Assembly (NCBI GenBank): GCA_028532985.1
Contig: JANCIK010000013.1
Location: 496,001-560,000 of the forward strand
DNA: 64,000 bases
From: Stropharia rugosoannulata
Taxonomy: Eukaryota > Basidiomycota > Agaricomycetes > Agaricales > Strophariaceae
Direction of reading: 5' to 3'
The notes under the pieces were generated by a model, which saw nothing but the letters and a program-made list of their open reading frames with translations, did not search any database and was not told where the DNA came from. The translations under genes and the position numbers were made by a program. Shown piece by piece: positions 48,525-59,281 of the stretch; position 1 is the stretch's first letter; every line of letters starts with the position of its first letter.

Positions 48525-48928
48525 TTCTCCCTGAAGTGACACGTATTAGTGCGTTATTCGCATCTTCTTATTCTTACCGTCACCGACCATCCTCTTTTCT
48601 CCCACAGATCTGTACAGTTTTTGTATTTACCAGTGAGAAATCACGCTCACGTGAATCTCGCCTTGTTGTACTATTACTCCACTGTTACGAATTCCTTCTT
48701 CGAATCCATTCTCTATCGCGATTATAGCGTCCAGAAGAACCGAGTTGTCAGGCATCGCGCTTATACGGGCCTTTCATATTCTTAAGAGAAGTGCCGCAAC
48801 GTGCTAACTGCCCAGATGACCCATTTGCCGATGAAGAAGACACTTGCGTTTTTGACGTTACCCCTTAGGCGAACGAGCCTTACACTTATAAGATCAAGTC
48901 GTACCACAAGGAAGTCGTACTTGTCAAA
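48525..48928. other. spacer upstream of GH92 gene
   Basis: About 0.4 kb without a gene, holding the end of the phosphoesterase transcript and the promoter of the mannosidase. Confidence 0.5.
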
Positions 48929-51900
48929 ATGAGACTTCGAACAAGGGCAACCTTCACTTATCTTTTCATCGTAAATGGGGCGTTGATCAATGCCCAAGCT
49001 GTTAGGTGTGACTGCCATCTCTCTTTCAACAGATTCTGGCTACAACTAACTACTTCCTTACCAGTCAGAGTCCTCGTCCGCCCAGCATACCAAAAATATC
49101 GGACCCTGCAAGCCTCGTCAACGCATTTATAGGAACGACTAACGGTGGACATGTCTTTCCAGGTAACTTAAATGCCATAACTATAGAATTTTCAGACTTG
49201 TATACTTACAGGTTTGTAGGGGCCACTATACCTCATGGAATGGTCAAGGCGGGAATGGATACCGATTCTCCAGGCAATGTGATTATTATACACTGCGGCT
49301 CAGACGGTCATGTCCTCATTATTGTGTAGCATGCAGGATATGATGGGGACCCCATATTCAACGTGACAGGGTTCTCTCAACTGCACGATGATGGCACAGG
49401 TGGTGTAAGCTACTGCGCCATTGTCTCTTACTTTCCCTGTCATTAACGTTAAACGCAGTCAATCCCTCTTTCGAACTTCAAAATTTTCCCTTTCCTAGAA
49501 TGTTCTACCTTTGAGAAGTGTCAAACATCAATGGCAAGTAGAAAGCTTTTGCGAAACGTCTTACCCAACGGTAAGTTTATTGCGTCCATTAATGCGCCTA
49601 TCCAACCGACCTAATCCCGCAAAGGTCTACCCGACGATGCTGCGTCGCCTGGATATTTTGCCACCAACCTGGTGTGTTTAATGATCATAGTACGGAATGG
49701 AAGCTTATCAGCTTTCTTTATAGTCGAATTCGATCCACGTTGAACTCACATCGACCCGCCGAACTGCGCTTCATCGCTATACCTTCCCGGCAGGCACGGT
49801 AAATCCACGCATCTTAGTCGACATCACCAACGATGGCCAGAAGAGTAGCACTAACCCGGAAATGACCCTGGATCCTACTACAGCCAGGGTAGTTGGCGGG
49901 GCATCTTTTGCTGGGTCATTTGGACCGGGAAGATACAATGCATTCACCTGCGTTGACTTCAAGGGAGACGGATACACATTGGGATCGCCTACCGAATACG
50001 GGGTATGGCTGTCAAACTTCCCGGTTCGCGGCTCAACCAACTTACTTCAGACGTATTATGGTACGCAGCGTACTGCTATTTTATTGGAGTAATTCCATTG
50101 ATACCTTCCTCGCAGGATTCGTCTCTGAGATGGGCGCCTTGTTCACTTTCACGCCGGCCCCTAAAAATCAGCCTACGAGTATTCTTGTGCGCGTGGGAGT
50201 CTCATTTATTTCGAGCGACCAAGCCTGCGCAAACGCTGAGGAAGAGATACCTGATTTTGATTTCGACAGTGTCCATGCTGCTAGTCGGGCACAGTGGAAT
50301 GATTTGCTGGGCAGAATTCAGGTTGATACCACAGGCGATATCGGCGATGACACAGCGAGTCTGTTCTATTCTTCGGTAAGCCTCCGCGCCTTAACAGATC
50401 TATGAAATCTAATTGCTTGCAGCTTTATCGCACGCACATTTCCCCCGCTGATTGTAAGAACTTTCTTCATTTTTATTTTATACTCGGAAAAGAACGGTTG
50501 ACCTAAATATCAGATACTGGAGAAAATCCCAAATGGAACTCCACTGAACCATATTTTGATTCTCTTTATTGCAACGTAAGACCAGATTTCTTCTTTGTGA
50601 CGCATGTATTCATGTTTATTAGTGGGATACCTACCGAACATTATATCCTTTGATGTCAATGCACGATCCGGTCACATTTTCCAGAATTGTCCGTGGGATG
50701 ATAGATATTCAGAAGCATGAAGGCGAGTTGATTGGTGTTAATTTTTTTTTTTTTGGATGTAATATTTACAGGAATATAGGTTGGTTGCCCGAGTGCCGTG
50801 GGGCGACGGTGCAACACTTTATTCAGGGTGGTACAAGTAAGATTTCTAAAGTTAGCTTTCTTCGAGCAAACTGACCCTGTAAACAGATGGCGACCCCATA
50901 TTGGGAGAGTTCTTCGTCAAGTAAGACGTGATGGTCAAGGGTGGTCTTATGAGATGCTGAACCATAACCGGGCAGATTCCAGCAACAAGCAGAAGCCTTG
51001 AACGTGTCTTCTACAGACTTGTATAATGCCCTCTTAGCAGATGCTGAGGTCCAGTCTCCAAATTGGAACCTTCAGGGAAGGCAGGCGGACCTTTGGAAGC
51101 TACTAGGTGAAAAACAATAAAATCACGTATAAATCACATACTAATGTGTTTCAGGCTATATTCCTCAGGACATGTTCGATGCGGGAGGCGCCAACACGAA
51201 GCAGGTATCGCGCACATTGGAGGTAAGCCTAACGCCTATTTATTAACCTTATTCCCAACTCTCAACCTGGTATAGCACTCCTTCAACGATTTCGCCATCT
51301 CACAAGTTGCTAAAGCGCTTGGTAATACCGAGGACGCTGCTAAGGTACAAGAAATTCCGGAAACAGTTCTGTGTTTGTCATGTTCTTATCTGGCTTTCTA
51401 GTATCTGGGAAGAGCTGGAAACTTCGCTAATGTTTGGAATCCTAACATCACTGTACCCGGTTTTCCCGACGTTGTTGGCATGATGCAGGTTCGCATATTG
51501 TGCACATTTTAACTCAACGGGACCTTACTTCGTCCACAGCCTAGATTTGCTAATGGAACCTTCAATTTCACCGACCCGAGGCACTGCAGTATACATGATC
51601 CTGCGATGGCTACGTGTTTCCTCAATGCCGCAGATCGTGATGGATTCTACGAAGGTGAGGGATGCTTTCACTTTACAACAAGTTGCTGAACTGACAATTA
51701 ACAGGCTCTCCAATTGTCGTAAGTACATGATTTCTTGTCCATGTTTTGACTCTTTATAAACGACGTTACTTCCTTTTTTTAAAATTATCAGTACTCTCAA
51801 GTGAGTTATTTTAGCCCATTAATTCAAATGCAAACCTAACGGGGATCGACAGTATGTTCCTCAAGATACTGCCAAGTTGATCGAACTACAGGGCGGCGTC

Positions 51901-52630
51901 GAAAGCTTCATTACTCGACTCAATTTCATCTTCAATCAGAGCTACTTTGATGAAACAGACGAACCGTCGCAACAGATTCCATTCATGTATCACTATGCCA
52001 ATCGACCTGGTCTGAGTACTCAACGCTCCCGTCAAGTCATTGCACAATTCTTCAATACGTCAAGGAATGGTTTGCCAGGGAACGATGGTGTGTATTTCTT
52101 AGTCCTACATAGTAGATGTTATTTATACTGATGTTCATGATAACAGATTCGGGTACGTGTATATACGCTACAATTTACAGGTTTGTAGATTGACGCAAAA
52201 ACGATTCAGGTGCAATGGGCAGCTATGTAGCGTGGTACTTGCTCGGAATGTACCCACTACCATCAACCAATCAAATCCTTCTCTCGTCGCCGTACTTCCC
52301 ACAAGTTTCCTTTTTCAACCCATTGCTCAACACGACCACTACAATTGTCGCTAAAGGGTTTTCGGGTAACCCCTCCACAGGAACCGGTGGAAAAGTATTT
52401 GTTAAGGTGGGTTTGCGTCTTTCTCTACTGTTCCAGTCCTCTGACGTATAATTGGACTAAAGAGCGTTGCTGTGAACGGCCAGCCATATAAATCGAATTG
52501 TTATCTTGATTGGGACGTCTTCACTTCTGGCTCTCTGGTGGAACTGACTCTGTCTACCGATATCAACAATACGTGTGGGACTGGCAAGGATTCCTTGCCA
52601 CCGTCTATCTCTACAGGCGGTTACTCCTAA
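48929..52630 (+). CDS. secreted GH92 alpha-1,2-mannosidase
   Basis: A gene of roughly twenty exons from the ATG at 48929 to TAA at 52630, encoding about 750 aa. The N-terminus (MRLRTRATFTYLFIVNGALI) is a probable signal peptide. Family motifs in order: DPASLVNAFIGTTNGGHVFPG, then GATIPHGMVKAGMDTDSPGN (across an intron), HAGYDGDP, GFSQLHDDGTGG, an N-terminal beta-sandwich, LYRTHISP, WDTYRTLYPLMS, the general-acid region TDEPSQQIPFMYHYA, and the catalytic GLPGNDDSGAM. GH92 enzymes are calcium-dependent exo-mannosidases that trim N-glycans or mannoprotein. Three internal exons are micro-exons of 14, 9 and 6 nt (51705-51718, 51792-51800, 52147-52152); the 6-nt one helps encode the catalytic aspartates. 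The first intron (about 30 nt) and some junctions are uncertain. Confidence 0.9.
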
Positions 52631-52738
52631 GGAAAGTGAAATAGGCCGCTTTGGCTGTGTACACGAACTTTTCTGTGTAAATTAAACGTAGGGCGAACAA
52701 TGCATTGCGAAATTCTGCATTATGCGTAGGTCTGCAAA

Positions 52739-53425
52739 CTATCCCGCGCCATTGGCATTATATCCACGCAGAACCACGGAATACAGAGGACGAGCATTGC
52801 TTTGTCCTTCGAGTTCAATGGTCTCCCAACCATCTTCAGACATCGCCCGCTCGTAAACATCGTCCTCCCAGACTTCGAAAGTGTCATCAGATGCAAACTG
52901 GACAGATCGAGAAAGAGTTCCGTCTCCTGCAACTGATCCATGTAGACTGTCTTTGAGCGGTTTCGTCTTCTTAGCGCAAACGCAACTACCTCCACAGAAA
53001 CGACACACCTTTCATGGATACTTCTCCCACTGCTCCTTCCTGCAGTTCTGCTCCCGCCCACTGCGGTTTTAACGACTCCAAGATAGCTTTGTGCAAGTCT
53101 GGGTCCTCTTCACGTCTCTCGCTCTGATTATAAGTCGTTGTTTTTAAAGATTCCATAACAGCACGATAGAAGTCAGGATCTTCGTTCTGAAGGCCTTCAA
53201 AGTAGTTGGGGGATTTGAACGTGAATTCCTGGTCGGCGTCGCGAGTCGAGATACAAGCATCTTCGATCCAGGACTGGCAGGTACCATTTTTTCTTCTGGT
53301 AACTCTGTTATGAAGAGACTAGGAAGTCCATTCCTCATTGATCACATAACTTGGCAAGGTAGGTTATGTATACATACCCTCTCAGCAGGTTGAGAAGATT
53401 TTCCTGTTTTCTTAGACCTAGTCAT
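52739..53425 (-). CDS. small protein with two ubiquitin-interacting-like motifs
   Basis: Exons 53425-53378, 53273-53009 and 52926-52739 splice in phase to 166 aa. After a basic N-terminus (MTRSKKTGKSSQPAER) the protein has two copies of a motif that fits the UIM consensus (acidic run, then Leu-x-x-Ala-hydrophobic-x-x-Ser-Leu): NEDPDFYRAVMESLK and EEDPDLHKAILESLK, about 30 residues apart. The C-terminal part is acidic (FEVWEDDVYERAM, DGWETIELEG). No catalytic domain is seen. Tandem UIMs bind ubiquitin chains in known proteins; here that is inferred from the pattern only. The second acceptor was chosen because the alternatives lead to early stops. It is convergent with the GH92 gene, with stops about 110 bp apart. 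Confidence 0.65.
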
Positions 53426-54568
53426 GGTACTGATATGAAGAGAGCTGGTAGAGAGTAGACAGTTAAAAGCAAGCGTCGGTGCTAGAGTGCCACCCGTATT
53501 TGATGCATTTAAACGGGTGTCTTTCGGTGTATTGTCACTGTGACTCACTGCAATCAGCTTGGTGAGTCATTCTATTTCTTTCCTTATCTATTATTGAATT
53601 GACTTCGATTTCCCAGAGCTTTCAGTGGCATTGATTTACTCTTTTCATACTGCTTATCCTTTTACTGTATACGTCGCCCTAAAGGCTAAGTAACTTCCAT
53701 CCCAGACTCCCGATATGGCAGTGTCATCTGACAGCATGTGGAGGGAGAGAATTATTAAGGTAAAGTTGCCATTGATATATAGTTCACCTAGTATCTATGC
53801 TTTATACAAGACTTATTTAAATGAATTAATATGCAAGACGAAAGATGGCCTTGCCGGTGTGCTCAAAGAAGTCAGGGCCACTCCCGTTTTAGCAGGCGAA
53901 CTGCCTCATCGAGAAGGTGAATTTGATCGCAGTGCGATGAATTCACATCGCAATATAAATGGAGCACAATTAGAATGTTAAAAACTCTCTCGGGAAGAAG
54001 GTAAGTACTTGAATTAATTTGAGTATACATCTTTCTAATTCTGCTACGAGGCAGGGCAATTTCTTTCCAACATAAAGATTATACGTGCCGGACTTGCAAA
54101 AATACGCAAGTGTTTCTGCTTGCCGGCACACGCGGCACGCATATTTCCGGATGCGGATTTCAACGCCGAGTCGCCGAGCAGCTCACAACGTTTTCTTCAC
54201 CTGTAACGAGTCCATCAACTTACTAGCCTGCCTATTTGCGGAAATATCTCTCAGGAAGCCGGTAAGTTTAAATATATATGCATGTATTCAATTTGCATAA
54301 CTAACACGCTAACGGTTACACATTGGCAGTGCATCAATTAGCAATAGCTGCGTTGTAATAAGTATTCTTGCCACAACCCCGGTACGGCAGCATAGTCAAT
54401 TGATTCTGTACGATGCCATCTGCTGACGCACTGGGCGGCAAACTGCGCCCGCAGCATCACACTAGTAGTCCTGTCAATAGGTTAATCCTGATAGCCTTAT
54501 AATGCGGGTTGTGAAAGGATTATGGCTGTCAACCTCCTTCCAAAAACATCGCTTCAACTTGTTAAACT
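53426..54568. other. 1.1-kb intergenic region with one small frame
   Basis: Apart from the small frame at 53715-53981 nothing is recognised. Short open frames around 54085-54300 have no domain. Confidence 0.45.
53715..53981 (+). CDS. small hypothetical protein
   Basis: An 88-codon frame from the ATG at 53715 (MAVSSDSMWRERIIK). An in-frame GT..AG segment of 51 nt could be an intron, which would leave about 71 residues. No domain is recognised and no paralogue is seen in the window, so it may be chance. Confidence 0.25.
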   Translation: MAVSSDSMWRERIIKVKLPLIYSSPSIYALYKTYLNELICKTKDGLAGVLKEVRATPVLAGELPHREGEFDRSAMNSHRNINGAQLEC

Positions 54569-55278
54569 ATGTCGACTACGATTACAGTTCCAGAAGGGTA
54601 AGTTTGTCGCAGCGAGATGTGTTATTGGTAACTGACAATGGATGGCATACGACGTAGCTTCCACTATTTGGTCCCGGCCTTTACATCCACTCTTCTCCTC
54701 CTCTTTGCCCAAAACCGAATAGTCAACCATTACCGTAACAAGTCTGGAATCAAGTACCCGCAGCGTACGCGGATATTCTCTCCTTGATTTTGCTAGTGGC
54801 TAATTTGCAGCAATATATAGTCTACGCAGAAAAAAAGGAAGCGGAAGAGTCAAAAGACGCCTACATGTTCAATTGCGCGCAACGTTCGTCGATTCCGTGC
54901 TGTCGAGGAAGAAATTGCATTTTAATAAGTTCTGACATCAGGCGCTCACCAAAACACTTTGGAAAATATTCCCGTTATATATGCATCGTACGCTTTGACA
55001 CTTACTTGCCAGTCTCGAGCATATATTCATCTTTATTTATTAGCACGCTGATAGCAGCAACGAGATATCCTGTGTACGCTTCGTGCGTCATGGGAGTCTG
55101 GTCTCTGTCCCGAGCTTCGCACACCCGCGGGTACCTCACGGGCAAGGAGAGAAATGTGAGGGGCTCTTTGATTTTATTTAACGAACGATTTCCAATGACC
55201 TGTCCCATTACATAGCGCTTAAGCACGGTGTACCTTGCAGGGGTTTTCTTGATGTTCAGTACGTTCTCACCTATATAA
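54569..55278 (+). CDS. MAPEG family protein, microsomal glutathione S-transferase 3-like
   Basis: Six exons (54569-54597, 54658-54764, 54821-54883, 54942-54987, 55044-55155, 55216-55278) splice in phase to 139 aa, the usual size. The protein starts MSTTITVPEGFHYLVPAF, has NKSGIKYPQLYAEKKEAEE, and carries the MGST3 signature FNCAQRAHQNTLE, rebuilt across an intron. Three or four membrane spans are visible (FTSTLLLLFA, ENIPVIYASTLIAA, YPVYASCVMGVWSL, TVYLAGVFLMFSTF). Members conjugate glutathione to lipophilic electrophiles or reduce lipid hydroperoxides in the endoplasmic reticulum membrane. The gene looks intact. Its last exon overlaps the outer end of the left arm of the inverted duplication, so the final codons exist again in degenerate form near 63.3 kb. 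Confidence 0.88.
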
Positions 55279-56168
55279 ATGCAACTGCAACATTCTTACG
55301 CATCACTTTCTACTAGGTCTTCTTGCAATCTCAGTCTACTTATCTGGGGAGTATATACTGGGTGGGCTATGGAACATATTGTAACTTCTCTTACTCTGAG
55401 ATGTTACTCTGAAATTCATCTCTAGTTCTGAATTCGCATAATAAAAGTGCATGTTATAACCATAGCAGATACGAGCGCAAATACAGAAGACAATACCAAA
55501 GCTAACAAGGAAGTCAACACAGAATCTAATGCGGACGCCATCGCAGAAGCAGAAGCGAGCACATTGGCAGAAGAAGGAAATAACGAGCGCGTCAAACTCG
55601 ATGACCTTCTGTGCAAGCCCGCCGCGTAGTGTGTATGTCAGACTTACATAGTTCGACTTGAGAGAACATGAAGGTCTGAGGCCTGAGGTTTGAAATTTGA
55701 AGGCTGAAGACCTGGGGCTTAACTTCTGTCGCCGACTTGAAACGTTAGGACCTCTGAACGCGTTTACTTGATGTCCACTTTGGGAACGAGGGACTCAATG
55801 TTCGTTCTGAGTAAAAAATTATGCAGGATTTAGTTAAATACTCTGCCCATACAACGTTCGCCGAGGACCCGAGCGGCTCATGGTACTTTCACCACCTTCG
55901 CCGATTAATATGAGTAAATTCCTTTCACCTAGGCTTTTAGACATCACTCACACCGTGTAGCTCGCTCGACGCGGTGCCGAATCCTGCCTACCTCGCCCTC
56001 GTGGCGCTCTACCTCCCTGCCATCGCCGAGCGTGTGACCCCCGCCGCCCATAGCGCCAAAACCACGCCTCTTCACGTCACGCAGAACATCGACGGGCTGT
56101 CTTTACGCGTGCTAGATCGCCTGTCGCCGCCATCGGACAGCGACGCACGCGCGCGGCTCATCGAGATG
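55249..56168 (+). repeat. left arm of a 0.93-kb inverted duplication
   Basis: This block matches the reverse complement of 62368-63304 along its whole length, by eye over 90 percent identical with a few small indels. The match starts at ttgatgttcagtacgtt in the MAPEG last exon and stops at the codons for LIEM of the sirtuin. Beyond both ends the sequences differ abruptly. Confidence 0.93.
55447..55629 (+). CDS. small acidic open frame, left-arm copy
   Basis: A 60-codon frame (MHVITIADTSANTEDN at its start, then Ala/Glu-rich, ending LDDLLCKPAA). The inverted copy at 62921-63106 differs at only about four residues apart from the end. It may be an exon left from the gene upstream of or belonging to the sirtuin; no known domain. 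It is not clear that it is translated. Confidence 0.35.
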   Translation: MHVITIADTSANTEDNTKANKEVNTESNADAIAEAEASTLAEEGNNERVKLDDLLCKPAA

Positions 56169-56369
56169 CACGGCTCGCTCCTGCGCACGCGCTGCCTCTC
56201 GTGCAAGCATGTCGCCTATTCGTCCGAGCGCTACCTGTCCGACGGGCTGGCTGAGCTTGTTGCGGGCGGCGAGGGGGTGGAGGGCGTCGCAGGCGTAGGG
56301 GGCACGGAGCCGCGAGAAACGCTATCAAAAGCAATGAACTCGACGATCCCCATTCCCAAACTCCCGTGA
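55830..56369 (+). pseudogene. sirtuin (Sir2 family) pseudogene, left copy, lacking both ends
   Basis: Contains FAEDPSGSW, the segment PNPAYLALVALYLPA, the NAD-binding TQNIDGLSLRV, the catalytic histidine in EMHGSLLRTRC, and the first zinc CxxC (RCLSCKHVAY). The Rossmann N-terminus (GAGxS) is not found upstream. The C-terminal half (second zinc pair, VWFGE, GTS) is absent: sequence ends at a stop at 56369, next to the 3' end of a phosphotransferase gene. The intron donor that is GTGAGT in the right copy is ATGAGT here (55910-55911). Sirtuins are NAD-dependent protein deacylases; this copy cannot make one. It is GC-rich like the right copy. Confidence 0.88.
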
Positions 56370-56403
56370 CACTACGTAACATTACAATGTCCTGAAGTAA
56401 ATT

Positions 56404-57441
56404 TCAATCTATGTCAATACCAAGCGATGTGAAATAGTCAGGATCTGCCTCCTTTGCAAGTTCTTCAAAGACAAACCGCATTCTGTCAAAGTAGGTTCGT
56501 ACATACTTTCCATGGTTACCCGTCATGAATCCAGCACCCCGTAGCCAGAATTTCGGAGCCATCTCCCAGGCTGAAAGAACCGCATATTCCAGCCATGCAG
56601 GATATGCACCCGCGTACCCCCAGTCAATGATCCATGGTATACCATCTCGGCCAACGATGATGTTTGACATATGTAGGTCCATGTGGCACAAGGTTAGAGG
56701 GTAAGACCTATCGAACTTGGGCCAGTCCTTCGTGGTATACACTGTCCCAAACCGATTGTGTATCATAAAGAGAGCATAGAACCGTCTTTCGTCAAACCAG
56801 TCGGCCATATCGCTGTAAGAGTTGAACGGTTTTGCACTAGTCATCATGAAAAAGTATGCGTTGGATTTATAAACTTTTCCGGAGTCGTCAAAAGGACCTG
56901 GTATGTCGGGGAAGGGGACGGGAACGCTGTGGAGTTGTCGAATATAGGTCCTTATATACCACATAACGCGCAGTCGAGCCCACCAGCTCATGGAAGGCCA
57001 TGCCTCTTTGAGGGTATCACCCTCTACGAAGTCCATAATAATCCACTTTCCAGAAGTCAAGTAGATGTGGGCTAGACAATCCTCGTGTGGACGAAACGGC
57101 AATACGCGTCGCACGCGTGGCATTCGGATAGAAGTATGAGAGGAGACGTAGGACATTACGAAGGGCTCGGCCGGAGTAAATGGTGCTGACTTTGCGACAG
57201 CATCATGAGTGATGCGCCATACACATCCATAGTTAGGACCGCTGACATTATTGGCCTTGTCCTGTTGAGCTACGTCAATCAAATCGTATATTTCTTCGTC
57301 CGAAAGGGCGTCAATAGAAGATCTATGTTCTGAAGGACTCTGGTCTTTTTGGATGAATCTACAGCCGCGAATGACGAAAATGAGTATTAGGTCGCCCACG
57401 TGGCACCGAGAAAATGAAACTAACGAAAACAGTACGCCCAT
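56404..57441 (-). CDS. APH-fold phosphotransferase / kinase-like protein, copy 1
   Basis: A single exon of 345 aa from the ATG at 57441 (MGVLFSLVSF). The frame is open three codons further to a TTG, but the paralogue at 59282 starts at the equivalent ATG. N-terminus hydrophobic, then SSIDALSDEEIYDLID, GCVWRITHDAVAK, the hinge KWIIMDFVEGDTL, and WYIRTYIRQLHSVPVPFPD. The catalytic loop is TLCHMDLHMSNIIVGRDG (HxDxxxxN) and the metal-binding Asp lies in IPWIIDWG. It ends DYFTSLGIDID. This fungal family resembles aminoglycoside and choline kinases; the substrate is unknown and antibiotic resistance should not be assumed. All catalytic residues are present. Its stop lies only about 35 bp from the broken left sirtuin. 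Confidence 0.85.
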   Translation of the reverse strand: MGVLFSLVSFSRCHVGDLILIFVIRGCRFIQKDQSPSEHRSSIDALSDEEIYDLIDVAQQDKANNVSGPNYGCVWRITHDAVAKSAPFTPAEPFVMSYVSSHTSIRMPRVRRVLPFRPHEDCLAHIYLTSGKWIIMDFVEGDTLKEAWPSMSWWARLRVMWYIRTYIRQLHSVPVPFPDIPGPFDDSGKVYKSNAYFFMMTSAKPFNSYSDMADWFDERRFYALFMIHNRFGTVYTTKDWPKFDRSYPLTLCHMDLHMSNIIVGRDGIPWIIDWGYAGAYPAWLEYAVLSAWEMAPKFWLRGAGFMTGNHGKYVRTYFDRMRFVFEELAKEADPDYFTSLGIDID

Positions 57442-57524
57442 GAAGAGCAAGTTCAGGAGCCTTGATCGTCGTGTCTCTGTTAGAAAAAATGAAGACAGAC
57501 AGTCCGGTGTACGAGTTAGGTGGG

Positions 57525-57548
57525 TAATTAATTAATTAATTAATTAAT
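57525..57548. repeat. TAAT microsatellite, 6 units
   Basis: Six uninterrupted TAAT units (24 bp) about 85 bp upstream of the APH copy 1 start codon. A simple repeat and palindromic, so it could form a small cruciform. Confidence 0.95.
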
Positions 57549-57624
57549 GAGGTCTGAACCATACTTAGTACTCGGCATATTTCAGTCTCCGTCCAAATTA
57601 TTCATTTCGGCAAACCCGCGCACT

Positions 57625-57978
57625 CACCACGACAGTGTTGGCAGTCCATGTGGGATCCCACGTGGAGCCCACATTTCCACACTTTTCGTGGAATGCACGA
57701 AAAGTGTGGGCGTGGACGTGCAAAATTTCGCAGGCCCACGAATTATCCCGTAAGAACGCGGTCCGGACGTGGCCCGGCGAGCAGATAGTCAGGTGAGTGC
57801 CCAAAGCGCTCAAAACTCGCCCATCAAAAATTGATGGGCGAGTTTACTATCTAATCTTCAGGTCACGCTGACATGTCGCCCTATGGGCTGGTCGTGGGAA
57901 CTCCACGCCCATACTTTACATGTGGGATTCCACGTGGGGCCCACACTTATTCGTGGGACTGCCAACACTGCACCACGA
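57625..57978. mobile_element. hAT-type MITE (57633-57970) with 8-bp target-site duplication
   Basis: The element itself is 338 bp, 57633-57970. It has perfect 15-bp terminal inverted repeats, CAGTGTTGGCAGTCC at 57633-57647 and its reverse complement at 57956-57970. Directly outside are identical 8-bp copies of CACCACGA (57625-57632 and 57971-57978). An 8-bp duplication together with termini starting CAGTG is the hallmark of the hAT superfamily. Inside are a 25-bp subterminal repeat at both ends (57649-57673 and 57921-57945, 23 of 25 matching, itself nearly palindromic around CCACGTGG) and two perfect hairpins. There is no coding capacity, so it is non-autonomous. The perfect duplication argues for a fairly recent insertion. 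Confidence 0.93.
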
Positions 57979-59281
57979 TACTCCTTGAATTCAACATTTA
58001 TTCTCCTTGGATGCTTCACGCCCCCCTGCCCCCCCATTTGTTAGGACTTCGCACAGATCATCAACAGATCATGGCCTAACAGATAATACAGCCAAAAATA
58101 ATTGTGCTGCTGCGGAGAAATCGAAGTTGGAAGAAGCTCGGGAATGCCTGAGTGTAAGCCGATACGGCGATGCCTTGTGTCCTGGTATTGTTTTTGAATT
58201 TGGCATGAGAACGCTCTATGCGGCGAGTCATTTGTTTTCGTGATGTCTATGCCGCAAAGGGACTAGTGACTTTTGGTGTGAACATTCAATACTTATGTAG
58301 AGCGGTTGAGATCATTAAAAACCATTCTACAGCATTCTACACGCTTCAGTTACCAGCACTCGGGGATCATGCGTGGCAGCGGCGTGCCATCATGGCACGG
58401 GTCATTCAGATCCGAGAGACTGGACTCGGTTAGTGGTGCGGCTTTGGGTATTACATCATTGTGGGCGCTCCTGAGAATGCCTAATGGTGGCATGGCTTCT
58501 TTTCTTCTAGATCTGTCTACATACGGCGCTTGAGTACTTGAGTGCTTGATAATCAACCCGCATGAACTAGCTAACATAATTCTTGAAACGGCTTTGGGAA
58601 GAAAGCTTAGATAAGACTTGAATGTTGGAGCGGACAGTGCCTTTTTAGTACACGTACAACCTCGTACAACCTTCCGATCTTCAAGTTGATTCTTGCTGGC
58701 TGCTATACTCTGCATTCACAGGCACACCATTGTTTGAAACACGTGGGATGTTCTTCTTCGATGGTCTGCTTCCTATGATATGGACCACGGGTCGTAATAC
58801 TTCGGCTCCTCCGACAGTCCGGAATCCCCTTAATTCCATTCAGAACCTGACAGAATTTAGAACCAACCTGATTCTCTTAAACGTACATTACTGCCACCTG
58901 CTGGTATTCATGAGCTATATCGGGTCTTGAACGAAACGAAGCATGGGTTCTCAGCACTTATTTGATAGAGATCCATGATGTAGGTTTGAACAAACTTGGA
59001 AAGAGAATGAGGTTCTGGTGACCCAGTGACAGTGTGGAACTGGAATGTACAGGTATTTCGGAGATTCAGAATTGGCTGCTGGAAAGCGTAAGTGCGCAAG
59101 TTGCGGTAATTGAATAATTTAGGCGGAGATGGAAATGCTCTGCCTACGTTTCAGGCCTAATTCTGCGACTTCTTTCTTGTTCTACTGACGCAACTCGGTA
59201 TTTTACCATCTCTTCCTGAAATTTGTACACCGGATTTTGGTCCTCCTTTTCTCAATTGAATACAACAATAAATTGCTCTCA

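Larger units (their letters stand above)
57442..59281. other. 1.8-kb divergent intergenic region containing a MITE
   Basis: Lies between the two divergent APH-fold genes. It contains a TAAT microsatellite and the hAT-type element listed separately. The part from 57980 to 59280 shows no recognised gene. Confidence 0.5.

Noticed and set aside
55422..55616. Minus-strand frame rich in Ser, Ala and Leu over the acidic small frame, also at 62937-63131
   Set aside because: It is the antisense reading of the acidic frame and is open in both copies only because the arms are nearly identical.
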